In this document: one piece after another, positions 24,488-34,102 of the stretch
Layout of the letters: every line of letters starts with the position of its first letter
Numbering within the stretch: position 1 is the first letter of the stretch
Assembly: GCF_036880985.1 (NCBI RefSeq)
Contig: NZ_JBAJNO010000009.1
Coordinates: forward strand, 558,001 to 622,000
DNA: 64,000 nucleotides
Direction: 5' to 3'
Source of the DNA: Limibacter armeniacum
GTDB taxonomy: Bacteria > Bacteroidota > Bacteroidia > Cytophagales > Flammeovirgaceae
The notes under the pieces: model-generated
Database searches by the model: none
Told to the model about the DNA's origin: nothing
The model's input: the letters and a program-made list of their open reading frames with translations, nothing else
Position numbers and translations under genes: made by a program

Positions 24488-25522
24488 ATGCGTTACAATC
24501 CAGTACAACTTTTTGATATTAACCAAGAATGGACTATTGAAGACTACTTCCAAACAAAGGGTTCTAGGGCAAAGTTTGTTTGTTTAGATCCAAACGGAAC
24601 TAGATTTTACTACAAAGAGTCTCTAGTAAGAGAAGGTAGAGATTACAGTTCAGAGTTTTGGGCTGAAATCATTGCAAGTAAGCTTGGACAAATACTTGAG
24701 TTTGATATTCTAGACTACAATATTGGTCTGCACAAAGACCATTTAGGTTGCATCAGTCAAGAGATGAATGATTCCACAATAGATGAATCATTGATTGAAG
24801 GAGTAAATATACTCGCTACAATAGATCCAAAAATTGTAGATGATAAAAAGTATGTCAATTCAGTATATGATTTTCAGTTTATCAAAGAAGGCATAGAGCA
24901 TATTAAAGAATGGGACTCTTTCAAGGATAAATTACTTAACCTTATTGTATTTGATGCAATCATCAGTAACAGTGATAGACACTCTGAAAATTGGGGAATG
25001 ATACAAACAAGGACTGAATTACTCCTTCCATTCACATCACATGAAACTCAACAATCATGGATAAAAAAGTTGATAAATAAAACTTCAAAAGAAGAAGAAA
25101 GACATATCGTAAAACCAAAAAAATATATCATTAAGAATACATTCTCACCTATATACGATAGTGGTTGTTGTTTTGGAAGGGAAAATGATGAAGATAAAAT
25201 TAATTATTTCCTTAGTGAGGAAGGAATAGATAAATATGAAAAATACCTTAAAAAGGGAAAGAGTGAAATTAGATGGAATAAACAAAAAAGAACTCACTTT
25301 GATTTAATCAAACTAATAAATCAAGAATACACTGAAGAAGTTACAGCAATTTTAGAGAGAGTTAGAAATAACTATGATAAAAATTTAATTATTGACATCA
25401 TCAACTCTATTGATAATATCGTACCTCAAAGTCATTATCAATTTAAATTAACTTCTAAAAGGAAAGAGTTCATTAAAAGAATCATTTTTGACAGAATGGA
25501 TAAAATATTAAACATACGATGA
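24488..25522 (+). CDS. HipA-like kinase
   Basis: 344 residues. HipA C-terminal kinase motifs are visible: the catalytic-loop motif N161-SD-RH-SEN168 (ISNSDRHSENWG) and the metal-binding segment PIYDSGCCFG with D224. The N-terminal lobe has FYYKESLVREG, where the Lys may bind ATP. HipA-family proteins phosphorylate a tRNA synthetase or similar target and cause growth arrest. It lacks the separate N-subdomain-1 of classical HipA. Overlaps the HIRAN gene by 4 bases (ATGA). AT-rich, like the HEPN pair. Confidence 0.8.
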   Translation: MRYNPVQLFDINQEWTIEDYFQTKGSRAKFVCLDPNGTRFYYKESLVREGRDYSSEFWAEIIASKLGQILEFDILDYNIGLHKDHLGCISQEMNDSTIDESLIEGVNILATIDPKIVDDKKYVNSVYDFQFIKEGIEHIKEWDSFKDKLLNLIVFDAIISNSDRHSENWGMIQTRTELLLPFTSHETQQSWIKKLINKTSKEEERHIVKPKKYIIKNTFSPIYDSGCCFGRENDEDKINYFLSEEGIDKYEKYLKKGKSEIRWNKQKRTHFDLIKLINQEYTEEVTAILERVRNNYDKNLIIDIINSIDNIVPQSHYQFKLTSKRKEFIKRIIFDRMDKILNIR

Positions 25523-26184
25523 AAGCACAAACAATATTTTTAAGCTGGCGTTCTGGAGTCAAATCAAGACGCTTCATCGTCGGAGTAATAAAAAGACACG
25601 GTCAAAGTGCTACGTTTAAATATTATAAAGATAAGGTAGAGGAAGCTAAAGAATTTGGATTTGAGTCTTATAAAGAGTTTGAAGATTTCAATAAAATATA
25701 TGAAGATGTCTTACCTATATTCTCACAAAGAATCATTTCAAAAGACAGACCTGATAGAATGAAGTTTTTATCATTTTGGGGACTATCTGAGACTCAACTA
25801 AAATATGTAGATAATTTTGAAATACTAGCTTTTACCCAAGGATGGTTACCTACTGATAAGTTTGAGTTTCTTGGAAACTTTTATTTCAGAAAAAGTAGAT
25901 ACTCTATTGTATCAGATTTAGCTGGTCTATCTTATCATGATGTTAGTTTCAATGATATCAAAGTTGGTGACAAATTAAAATACAAGCTTGAAATAGATAA
26001 TCCATATGATAGGTTTGCTGTTGCTGTATTAAACCCAACAGGCAAGAAATTAGGCTATATAAAACAAATTCATAACAAATTTGTCCACAAACAAGAAAAA
26101 CACAATAGAAAAGCTATTATTAAGGTAAAAGCTATTGAGGCTAAGGCTAATAAAATAGTTAGAATTTTTCTTGATATAAGTTAA
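25519..26184 (+). CDS. HIRAN-domain protein
   Basis: 221 residues. The C-terminal ~110 residues match a HIRAN domain: EIDNPYDRFAVAVLNPTGKKLGYIKQIHN is the hallmark (NPYD..A..V, then K.LGY). HIRAN domains bind DNA or nucleotide ends. The N-terminal ~110 residues are helical and unrecognised. Third gene of the HTH/kinase/HIRAN unit with ATGA overlap. In this context it may be a kinase partner, target sensor or antitoxin. Ends at a bidirectional terminator. Confidence 0.75.
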   Translation: MKAQTIFLSWRSGVKSRRFIVGVIKRHGQSATFKYYKDKVEEAKEFGFESYKEFEDFNKIYEDVLPIFSQRIISKDRPDRMKFLSFWGLSETQLKYVDNFEILAFTQGWLPTDKFEFLGNFYFRKSRYSIVSDLAGLSYHDVSFNDIKVGDKLKYKLEIDNPYDRFAVAVLNPTGKKLGYIKQIHNKFVHKQEKHNRKAIIKVKAIEAKANKIVRIFLDIS

Positions 26185-26186
26185 AA

Positions 26187-26222
26187 AAAGCCTCTCAGAA
26201 CTCAATCTGAGAGGCTTCTTTC
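26187..26222. terminator. Bidirectional terminator between early block and late operon
   Basis: Stem AAGCCTCTCAGA / TCTGAGAGGCTT with a short loop, A-run on the left and T-rich on the right. It lies between the convergent HIRAN and endolysin genes and ends the late operon. Confidence 0.85.
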
Positions 26223-26223
26223 T

Positions 26224-26784
26224 TTAATCTAACACCCACCTAGATACCTTATAAATTTGCCGCTTTAGTCTCCTTTTCCTGTAAACTCCATCACCTTCCC
26301 TACTGCCATCACCATTGGTATTCCCCTCAACAGTAATACAGTAATCATCATCAGGATTCCATGCATCTATAAAGCCTACATGGGCTATTCTTTTCTTGCT
26401 GTTATAATAGATTCCAAATACATCCCCTGCCCTTGGTGTTAAGCTGAACTTATCCGTTCTGCTGTAGATCGTCCGACTCTCAGGAAACCAAGCAGGTGAC
26501 CAAGCTGACTGCACTGTATAAACGCCCGTCCGGTCATGGCACCATGCCACAAAAGCAGCACACCACGCTACCGGATCAGAGAAGCCAGTAACGGCCAAGT
26601 ACTCACTTACCTGTTTTCCCTTGTTGTTTCCTCCTTCCTCTCTTACACCAACCTGTGAGCTATATGTTTCTACCAGTACTTCACGACAGCTTACAGACTG
26701 CCCATGCACCAGATTACAACAAATAACGAGAAGCAGTATAAGAAAACAGGCAAGAAGTCTTTCAAAAAAATCTCTTTTTTGCAT
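26224..26784 (-). CDS. Endolysin, CHAP-type amidase/peptidase with signal peptide
   Basis: 186 residues. A signal peptide or SAR-like N-terminus (residues 6-29: FERLLACFLILLLVICCNLVHGQ) is followed by a CHAP/NlpC-like domain. The catalytic Cys75 lies in PVAWCAAFVAWC and His135 in KRIAHVGFIDAW. It would cut peptidoglycan at lysis. The start overlaps the 3' end of the holin-like gene by 94 bases. Last gene of the late operon. A cell-wall endopeptidase activity is equally possible. Confidence 0.8.
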   Translation of the reverse strand: MQKRDFFERLLACFLILLLVICCNLVHGQSVSCREVLVETYSSQVGVREEGGNNKGKQVSEYLAVTGFSDPVAWCAAFVAWCHDRTGVYTVQSAWSPAWFPESRTIYSRTDKFSLTPRAGDVFGIYYNSKKRIAHVGFIDAWNPDDDYCITVEGNTNGDGSREGDGVYRKRRLKRQIYKVSRWVLD

Positions 26785-27074
26785 TTACTTTCATCGGTTT
26801 GTTCCACACCTAAATTATCCAGTCGCCTGTACAGCGCAGGCCATTGCATCTTAAATACCAGCCATACAAAACCACTGGCAATACTGTACTTGACAAGCCC
26901 AAAGATGATCACTTGCAATACACCAGCATCAATGGTTGCAGCTGTCGGGTCAAATGCCCGTAAAAACAATGGACTCATAAAAAACAAAACCAACCCAAAT
27001 GGGATAGTCAGCAGCTCATTCCAAGTTCCTAGGAACTTAGCCAGTTTCAATAAATACTTTTTCAGCTTTTTCAT
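26691..27074 (-). CDS. Holin-like membrane protein
   Basis: The start is taken at 27074 (MKKLKKYLLKL), giving 127 residues, because the longer frame to 27176 lies inside the upstream gene. Three membrane segments (about 20-37, 48-70 and 105-124), a positively charged N-terminus and a position between spanin-like and endolysin genes fit a phage holin. The stop of the upstream gene overlaps the start by ATGA. Confidence 0.65.
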   Translation of the reverse strand: MKKLKKYLLKLAKFLGTWNELLTIPFGLVLFFMSPLFLRAFDPTAATIDAGVLQVIIFGLVKYSIASGFVWLVFKMQWPALYRRLDNLGVEQTDESKCKKEIFLKDFLPVFLYCFSLFVVIWCMGSL

Positions 27075-27730
27075 TTTCGCTTTGTTATAGTAATAGAATT
27101 TAAGCCCGTCACCTCCACATTTTTGTTCGCTGACCGGGCTTCCGCATAGTATTTTGTTTTCCAGAACTTCCACCACTTCCGTTCCCGGTACAAGACCAAA
27201 TCCAGTGGCACATGTACAGAGTAGGTTACCTCAGTTACCCTGCCTGTATCTGGTACAAAAAGTTGTCCCCAAGCATACTGGCTTTCCCATATCACAAACT
27301 TTCCGTCTACCTGAAAAGGCACTACATGGTTTCGGGGAATATAAGTGGTGTCATGAATCACCATGGCCTGTTCTGTGGCTTTCACCTCTGCCATGACTCG
27401 GTAAGCGGATTGTAGACTGTTGTATTGTTTCTCAAGGCTTGAGAACTTTCGTAACCATTCCATCTTTGAGGTTTCCAGAAGAGATTCAGCAGCCGCTTTT
27501 TCTAACTGCAAACTTTCACCCTTTTTGATTTCCTCTTCAAGGTGGTTCCTGTATACTTCCAACTGGCCAGACATAAGGCTGTCTTCGTCTGCCAAGTAAC
27601 TTACCTGTTGTTTCAGCTCCCTGTTCTTCTGCCACGAACTGTAATACAGGCTTGATATCAGTGCGAGTACCACGAACAAAAGACCTGCTATAATCTCTTT
27701 GCGATACCGCCATAATAGCACTAGTTCCAT
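27071..27730 (-). CDS. Spanin-like membrane coiled-coil protein
   Basis: 219 residues. One membrane anchor at residues 10-30 (RKEIIAGLLFVVLALISSLYY), a coiled coil at ~32-110, then a beta-rich C-terminal part (HVPLDLVLYRERKWWKFWKTKYYA). This is the plan of an inner-membrane spanin (Rz-like) that reaches the outer membrane during lysis. Its first 194 bases overlap the upstream gene in another frame, and its end overlaps the holin. Confidence 0.6.
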   Translation of the reverse strand: MELVLLWRYRKEIIAGLLFVVLALISSLYYSSWQKNRELKQQVSYLADEDSLMSGQLEVYRNHLEEEIKKGESLQLEKAAAESLLETSKMEWLRKFSSLEKQYNSLQSAYRVMAEVKATEQAMVIHDTTYIPRNHVVPFQVDGKFVIWESQYAWGQLFVPDTGRVTEVTYSVHVPLDLVLYRERKWWKFWKTKYYAEARSANKNVEVTGLNSITITKRK

Positions 27731-28082
27731 TGCATTTACTAAAGTTTGTTTGTTTGGATTTCCTTGATGTGATCATTTGATTGTACCGCCTAAGTAGCTG
27801 TTTCAACTCCCCTATATCTGCCTTCATCTCTGCCAGCTCCTGACGTACCAGTTGCTCATCCACTTTCCTGTCAATTGCCTTTTCCAAGGCCGTTACCGAT
27901 TTATCCCAGTCATCTGCCACTTTTGTAATCAGCTCGATCTGGTTTTTGATTTGGTTTTCCGCTACTGCCATCCTTTCTGAGAGATTCACGCCCCATGTAA
28001 AAGCGGGAACTACTACCACCAAAAGGGATGAAAAAAAGGTAACGGCTACCGTTACCCAATCAATCTTTGCTGTCCCTGCCAT
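27537..28082 (-). CDS. Membrane-anchored coiled-coil protein of lysis cluster
   Basis: 181 residues. One membrane segment at residues 9-30 (VTVAVTFFSSLLVVVVPAFTWGV), then a coiled coil (residues 32-100). The last ~65 residues are encoded entirely in the 194-base overlap with the spanin-like gene. The overlapping arrangement recalls nested Rz/Rz1 pairs, but no lipobox is seen. A second holin-like or spanin partner is possible. Confidence 0.5.
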   Translation of the reverse strand: MAGTAKIDWVTVAVTFFSSLLVVVVPAFTWGVNLSERMAVAENQIKNQIELITKVADDWDKSVTALEKAIDRKVDEQLVRQELAEMKADIGELKQLLRRYNQMITSRKSKQTNFSKCNGTSAIMAVSQRDYSRSFVRGTRTDIKPVLQFVAEEQGAETTGKLLGRRRQPYVWPVGSIQEPP

Positions 28083-28085
28083 CTC

Positions 28086-28436
28086 TTATTCTATTACCAA
28101 ATAGTCCAGTGTTTCACCTTCCCCAATTACATCCTCAAAGCGACTGAGAATTGCTGCCTGAATATGCCCAGTAATCAGGTCTGTAACTGTCTTTCCTTCA
28201 TCTCCTGACTGTACAACCATTTCACTATCCTGAATGGTGATATAAGGATGAAGATTTTTTATTGTAATAGCAGTATTCCCTGCGTTCCTGTCAGACTGTG
28301 ATTTGTATATCGAAAAATTGGCAGTCACTTGGCTTTGTGCTTTTGTATACCCATTACATTCAATGTAAGCTTCTGCCGTATTAAAGCCTGTACTGGTTGA
28401 TAATTCGTTATTAATTTTCAGTTTAATCATTATCAT
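28086..28436 (-). CDS. Small phage protein after fibre, unknown
   Basis: The start is taken at 28436 (MIMIKLKINNEL), 8 bases after the fibre stop; 116 residues. Mostly short strands with Thr/Asn (AYIECNGYTKAQSQVTANFSIY), likely beta-rich. It sits between the fibre and lysis genes, where tail-fibre assembly or accessory proteins are common. No family recognised. Confidence 0.5.
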   Translation of the reverse strand: MIMIKLKINNELSTSTGFNTAEAYIECNGYTKAQSQVTANFSIYKSQSDRNAGNTAITIKNLHPYITIQDSEMVVQSGDEGKTVTDLITGHIQAAILSRFEDVIGEGETLDYLVIE

Positions 28437-28444
28437 AATAAGTT

Positions 28445-31400
28445 TTAGAAGAATACCACAATTCTCCATGTGGTTGAAGCTGTTTTAACTACTCCTTGTG
28501 TTCCTTGAAAGCTCCCTCCTATTTCATGATAAGAAATAATGGAATTACTTTCACTGTATAATGTATGTCCCGAAGGTGGATAAAGCCTGATATTCCCACT
28601 TCCAGCACGCGAGAAAAAGAATATTGAACCTATCTGGGCACTACTAGTCATATAGTACGACTTTGTATTCGACCCTGTATAAAAGTACCAGGTAACACCA
28701 ACCGAAACAGTTGTTGTTGTACTACTGCTTGTTGTAGAAATCCCAGTGGCTAAGGTTCCAACATTAGCCGAATCATTACATGTAATTTTATTTGCTGTAA
28801 TTGTATTAGCAGCCGTGGCACTCAAAACTGTTGTTCCCCGTACATTTAGGTCTTTACAATCTATCTGACTGCCTGAAATGACCGTATCTTCTCCGTCAGA
28901 ACCTCTAAATGTCGCACTACCCAGCGCATTGATAAGTGTAGCTGATGTAGCCAAGGAACCTGAAGCCTTAATCATATCATTGGCCTCAAACCTAAAGTTG
29001 GTAATCTGGTTGACTCCCGTTACAGCTGAAAGAGTACCATTAAAGGTGCCATTGGTTACATTCAACCCATTTGCATTGATCTTGTCAGCGGTGATTTGTC
29101 CAGCAGTGATTTGTGAAGCGTTTAGCGTACCCGTGTAGATTCCATTTGAATCTATGTAAGTACCATTCACGTTTCCGGCTCCCTTTAAGAGGTCTTGAAT
29201 ACTTGGCTCCGTGCCGTCACACTTAAATACCATTGGTGACTGAAAAAATGCCTTTCCTCCTGTCTGTTGGCGGTACAATGCTATCCTAAAGGCATAACTG
29301 GTGCTAGCACCTGCAAATGCTCCCTTTGAAGAATCTCCTAGTTTAGTGCCATCCATCAGGTACATCCCACCATCATCCACCATTGAACTAGCTACCGTTC
29401 CATATGGATGCACATAACCTACCCAAAGTTGCCACCCCTCAGAATCAATGGTAGAAGCAGCCCTATTATTGAAATAGAAATTTGTTGTGGAGCTACTTGT
29501 AGTTTGGATTTCACCAAGCATTCCAAAATACACGTTGGATGTTCCTGATGTATTATTACCAACATGCTTAGTATTTACCCAAAAAGCAATCATATACTTT
29601 TGAGATGTATCCAGCTTTACATATGCAGGTTGACTTTTAAAACCGCCATTCCAAGATGAGCTGTCCACCGAATCAACCACCCAAGTCCACTCACTGGCCC
29701 TATCTGTAAATCCTTCTGAGGAAAGGTTATTTGTGATATAGTTTCGAGTACTATTATAATAATCCACCTTATCACTTACATTGTGGGCATTTCCAAGAGT
29801 TTGCGTACTCCAATCAAAGTACATCAGGTTTGGTGAGGAGAATTGAATAAGTGAATCCCTGTCTAGTGTCAACTTTCCGTTGATATCCCACGAGATCTTA
29901 CCGCCTGCAACCTGTCCAGAACCATCATTGTTCAACCTCCAAATATCAGAAGTATGTCGAATCTGACCACTTGATTCTAGTTCAAGATTACCACTGTAAA
30001 GTTTTGATGAGTCAAAGTTCCATCCAGCCACCTTGTTGGTTGAGCCAAGCTGGAAAATTGAACTGTTGTTAACTCTGCCAATTAAGCCCCACGTATCATC
30101 ATAATCATACTGATACAACATTGCGTAATTTGATGGATCCTTATGAACCATAAATCGCTTTGAGCCTCCATCGTTCTTTATCTCGATTCCACCATTTCCA
30201 TTGCCGTACTTATTCCCGCTCCAAATAGTTGACGAGTCAATATTGAATGAAGCAATTTTACCACTGCCTGCAACCACTGTCCCTTCCAAGTATGCATTCT
30301 CAGCGAACAAGCCATAACCACTCAGTGTTCCGAAAACTGATGACGTGATACCATCTAATCTACCTAAGCGAACCTTTATTGGTTGTGCATTTGTGGCAAA
30401 GCCATTTACAACATCCAGATAGGGTGAACCTGTATCTGAAGATGTCAAGTACAAAGCTCCTTTCCTATTGGTCACTGTTGAATCAACCCTTACCATAGTC
30501 ATGCCTTTCAGCTTGGTTACATCACTTGGATAGCCAAGACCTTCGTTGTAGGCAGCCTCCACAAAGTTAACATAGAATGACAGTCCATCACCTGAAAACG
30601 CATACACTCTACCCTGATGTGCAAGAATATTGTTGCCTGAAAAATTCTGAATGCGGACAATGTCACCAATCACAAAAGGGATAGCGTTAGGGTTGTCAGG
30701 GTAAACCCTCACTGTGGTATTTGCGGTGGCAACAACAATGTTTTCAATGACACAAGCATCACTGACCCACAATGAGCCGTTGGATGCACGTATTTTGTTG
30801 ATCTCTAATTCATACACCCTCATGGATCTACGAACTACAAGATTGTCAAATGTGGCAGTATTGGTATCTGTATCAATCCTCCATCCATTTCCCGCAAACC
30901 CTGATGCAAAAGACTCAGAACCAACAGTGGTAGTGATATTTAGTTTTCCAATTCTTGAGTTTCCGCTTCGGCTCAACTCAAACCCCTCTGACACAATAGA
31001 GGAATAAGACTTTACAGTCCCATCAATTGTCACATCCTGACTAAACAAGTGCCCATAAGTACTATCTGTTGAGTACCTGGCATAAGTTGAAATGCCCGCT
31101 CCAATCGAAAGGTTCTTTCCTGAGCCTTTGTCATAGATATTCAGGTAAGTACCTAGGTTTTCCACCTGAGAGAGTTCTATATCGCCGAATGACAGTTTCC
31201 CATCAATAGTACCATCTCCACCCGTCGCAAAACCTTTCCCATACCAGTCTGCATCAAAATAGCCTTTGACATCTCCTGTTAAAACTGGCTCATCCACATG
31301 AAATGAAATAGCATAAGTACCATTGAGGCTATCTGTATTGATAAGGCCGTCAAGTTTAGCCGCCATGTAAGCAAGGGACTGTGTGTAAATCACCAACCCT

Positions 31401-32065
31401 GTGTTTCCATTGGCCAGCTCCCCAACCTTATACTGATACCTTACCCTTCCTCCAATTTGTGTAAATCCTTTTGATAGCCAATACCCACCATTCCCCGAAC
31501 CACTATACGCATACCCTGAGATATGCAACTTAGCTGAATCATTACTTGAGTAATTGTACAGTTCAAGTGTCAAGGACTGCATTATGTTACCCCAAGCTTG
31601 ACCAGTATCAATAAGAATGTAAAAACAATTGAATGATGAATAATTACGAGCGGTAGCCAAGCCATTTATATACTTACCGCCACTGGATATATTTTGAGTA
31701 AAAAGACCTTGAACTGATAAGTCACCTGTAATGGTTCCACCTGTCAGTTGCAGGTAGCGGCTATCTGTTTCCGTCTTGGAAAAAACCTCAAGGTTGGTTC
31801 TGGCAACTGACTTGTCTGCCAAGTCAGAAAGGTTACTTTCAATTTTCAGATAACGATTATCAATATCTGCCGTTTCCACATAACCGAGTGCTGACTTCCA
31901 ACCATCCTTGTTCACCAGTGAAAGGTTATCTGCGTCCAGTCTTGCATACAAGTCATCACCTATCGGACTCCCTGCCCCAGATTCATCATTATTGATATAC
32001 AGTACAGAGCTGCCGCCACCAGCTCCCACTGAAGGGAGCAACCTTTTTGTTATTGAAATACTCAT
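28445..32065 (-). CDS. Tail fibre / receptor-binding protein, prophage B
   Basis: 1206 residues. The N-terminal region (about 75-120) has the phage-fibre repeat logic LADKSVARTNLEVFSKTETDSRYLQLTGGTITGDLSVQGL (key parts: ARTNL, DSRYLQL, GGTITGDL). Long Gly/Ser/Thr/Asn-rich beta stretches follow, and the end reads as an adhesin-like tip. It should bind the host surface. Start overlaps the tail-tip gene by ATGA. Probably trimeric by analogy. Not related to the LRR-like fibres of A and C. Confidence 0.8.
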   Translation of the reverse strand: MSISITKRLLPSVGAGGGSSVLYINNDESGAGSPIGDDLYARLDADNLSLVNKDGWKSALGYVETADIDNRYLKIESNLSDLADKSVARTNLEVFSKTETDSRYLQLTGGTITGDLSVQGLFTQNISSGGKYINGLATARNYSSFNCFYILIDTGQAWGNIMQSLTLELYNYSSNDSAKLHISGYAYSGSGNGGYWLSKGFTQIGGRVRYQYKVGELANGNTGLVIYTQSLAYMAAKLDGLINTDSLNGTYAISFHVDEPVLTGDVKGYFDADWYGKGFATGGDGTIDGKLSFGDIELSQVENLGTYLNIYDKGSGKNLSIGAGISTYARYSTDSTYGHLFSQDVTIDGTVKSYSSIVSEGFELSRSGNSRIGKLNITTTVGSESFASGFAGNGWRIDTDTNTATFDNLVVRRSMRVYELEINKIRASNGSLWVSDACVIENIVVATANTTVRVYPDNPNAIPFVIGDIVRIQNFSGNNILAHQGRVYAFSGDGLSFYVNFVEAAYNEGLGYPSDVTKLKGMTMVRVDSTVTNRKGALYLTSSDTGSPYLDVVNGFATNAQPIKVRLGRLDGITSSVFGTLSGYGLFAENAYLEGTVVAGSGKIASFNIDSSTIWSGNKYGNGNGGIEIKNDGGSKRFMVHKDPSNYAMLYQYDYDDTWGLIGRVNNSSIFQLGSTNKVAGWNFDSSKLYSGNLELESSGQIRHTSDIWRLNNDGSGQVAGGKISWDINGKLTLDRDSLIQFSSPNLMYFDWSTQTLGNAHNVSDKVDYYNSTRNYITNNLSSEGFTDRASEWTWVVDSVDSSSWNGGFKSQPAYVKLDTSQKYMIAFWVNTKHVGNNTSGTSNVYFGMLGEIQTTSSSTTNFYFNNRAASTIDSEGWQLWVGYVHPYGTVASSMVDDGGMYLMDGTKLGDSSKGAFAGASTSYAFRIALYRQQTGGKAFFQSPMVFKCDGTEPSIQDLLKGAGNVNGTYIDSNGIYTGTLNASQITAGQITADKINANGLNVTNGTFNGTLSAVTGVNQITNFRFEANDMIKASGSLATSATLINALGSATFRGSDGEDTVISGSQIDCKDLNVRGTTVLSATAANTITANKITCNDSANVGTLATGISTTSSSTTTTVSVGVTWYFYTGSNTKSYYMTSSAQIGSIFFFSRAGSGNIRLYPPSGHTLYSESNSIISYHEIGGSFQGTQGVVKTASTTWRIVVFF

Positions 32066-34101
32066 GATACTGTTAAGTAGTTTTGAAATACTTCAGCCAA
32101 TTCTATTTCCAGCTCATCACTTTTTGCATCCAGCCTTGAAGTGAGCAATACAAAATTCTTTTCAGGAAACTCTGATACCAATACCTTATGAAGTGGGGAA
32201 ATATCAACATCGTTGATTCTTGCGGTGGCATGGTAACGGTCCTCTGACCTTTGGCTGATCTCATTGACCAGCTTGGCCTCCAGGATATCATAGCCACTGA
32301 TGATTTTTTCATTCACTCCTCCCACGTCTCCATCAAAACCGGAGTAACCAAGCAATGAGGTAATGGAGTCCCGTTTCTCAAACCAGTCACCGTCTGTAAT
32401 CTTGCCATCCAGTTCAAACTTTGAAAGGGTTTTGGATGCCCCATCATTCACCTTCATCTCTATGGAAGTGATACTGACATGACTTATATCTGAGTAGCTG
32501 GACCACCAGTAGCGGGATTTCCCACCATCATAATCCATATAGGAATCAACTGGCAAACCAAACTGCAATGTGATATAGCTTTCAGCTTTCCCTGCCCCCT
32601 GTGGACTGGTACACCTGTAATAGAGGGAAATGGTTTCAGACTTCTGGATTAGACTCGATGATTCTGTTTCCTTGTCTGAGGCACTCAGCGGAAACAATAA
32701 GCACTCTTTCTTGTACAGGTACCTGTTACCGGAAGGCAGTTGCTCAGAAAGCTTAACCATCTGAAGGCTCTTGTTATCCGTGATGGATAACCAGTTATCC
32801 AAAAACGTAGTTGGGGCATAGGGCTTTATAAAAATATAGGTATCTACAGGTATCAGTAGTGCCTCGCTGTCAAACACTCTTTTATCAGGCCTGTTTGTGA
32901 GGTTAATCTGAAAGTCAACAGTGATCTTCAGTTCAATATTGTCTGTGTTGTAGCTGTCACGCACCCTTAAGGTATCAGGCAGGTAGACCTTCAGGTACTG
33001 CTCATCAGGCTTAACGGGTGCACTACCTACTATGGTTTCACTCTGCACATCACGGTCACTGAAGTTACCATAAAACCCGCCTGAAGCCTGATCCAATGCA
33101 GTACCTAGTTCATACTTGAACACCCTTTCAGAATCCCTGATCTTATCGTGTCTCACCCTGCCTGTTGAAGTGGGTTTCTGCTGAAGGTCTACCCTGTTTT
33201 CAGTGGCATTGTAATCTGAGAAACACTGCATAGTCACCATGCCATCAGGTGCATCCGGAGAATACTTTAGCTTAAAAAGCTTTGATGATTTCTTGATCTT
33301 GAAGTTGCCCGAACCATCCTCCACCTTTTCCAAGGTATAGGGTATTGGGTTTAGGGTTTCAGTATTCAAGAGATTGCCACCAAAGGTATAGCGCTTTGCC
33401 GTTACCGTGCTGTGCAGCTTGCTTGACTGAAGAATATAAAAGTCACTTCCGCTCCTATGCAGCTTGCAACCTTCCGGCTCCAAGCAGGCTGCTATCACAT
33501 CATAGCAACTCACTTCCTTGAACTTCCCTTCATCCTCATCCAGTACAGGATTCAAAAACTTCTGAGGGAAAGCCAAGGGAACTTCCAGATCAACCTCTGA
33601 CCTGACCACAATATCATCATAGTCATAGTTGATTTTCCTAAGCGCATTGGCGATAAACCTTAAAAACGGCTGCTTAGTCCTAGTGTCTGCCTGATAGTGT
33701 GTATAGGGCACGTTCTTCAACTGGTTAAGGCCATCTGTGATCTTGATGGAAAATACCTGTCCTTTCACCTTCTCTCCCTTGTTCAGGGCTGCTGACAACT
33801 CAGAAGGGGAAACAAAACCCTTGAACACCACCTCTCCATCACAAATGATTTCAATCTTTACCTCCAGTTCCCTTACACCATCAAAAACCCCTATATAGTC
33901 CCTTGGATCACCAAACAGGGTTAAGGTACCGTTCCTTGCGCTGAATGGATCCAGCACATTGTCAGATCTCCTGTTGATGGTAATATTGTTACGGGCAAAA
34001 TACATGGGCAATGGTGTGCCTGAATACCCTGCCTTGTCTATGTTGACGGTATATTGCCGCCCCTTCACTGACTTGAAGCCACCTGTCATGTATATTCCCA
34101 T
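32062..34101 (-). CDS. Tail-tip/baseplate protein, prophage B
   Basis: 679 residues, between tape measure and fibre, the place of distal-tail or tail-associated (Dit/Tal) proteins. Beta-rich (FGDPRDYIGVFDGVRELEVKIEIICDGEVVFKGFVSPSEL). The opening is typical of Dit-like hubs. Start at residue 1 or the Met at residue 5. No lysozyme or peptidase motif. Confidence 0.65.
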   Translation of the reverse strand: MGIYMTGGFKSVKGRQYTVNIDKAGYSGTPLPMYFARNNITINRRSDNVLDPFSARNGTLTLFGDPRDYIGVFDGVRELEVKIEIICDGEVVFKGFVSPSELSAALNKGEKVKGQVFSIKITDGLNQLKNVPYTHYQADTRTKQPFLRFIANALRKINYDYDDIVVRSEVDLEVPLAFPQKFLNPVLDEDEGKFKEVSCYDVIAACLEPEGCKLHRSGSDFYILQSSKLHSTVTAKRYTFGGNLLNTETLNPIPYTLEKVEDGSGNFKIKKSSKLFKLKYSPDAPDGMVTMQCFSDYNATENRVDLQQKPTSTGRVRHDKIRDSERVFKYELGTALDQASGGFYGNFSDRDVQSETIVGSAPVKPDEQYLKVYLPDTLRVRDSYNTDNIELKITVDFQINLTNRPDKRVFDSEALLIPVDTYIFIKPYAPTTFLDNWLSITDNKSLQMVKLSEQLPSGNRYLYKKECLLFPLSASDKETESSSLIQKSETISLYYRCTSPQGAGKAESYITLQFGLPVDSYMDYDGGKSRYWWSSYSDISHVSITSIEMKVNDGASKTLSKFELDGKITDGDWFEKRDSITSLLGYSGFDGDVGGVNEKIISGYDILEAKLVNEISQRSEDRYHATARINDVDISPLHKVLVSEFPEKNFVLLTSRLDAKSDELEIELAEVFQNYLTVS

Positions 34102-34102
34102 C

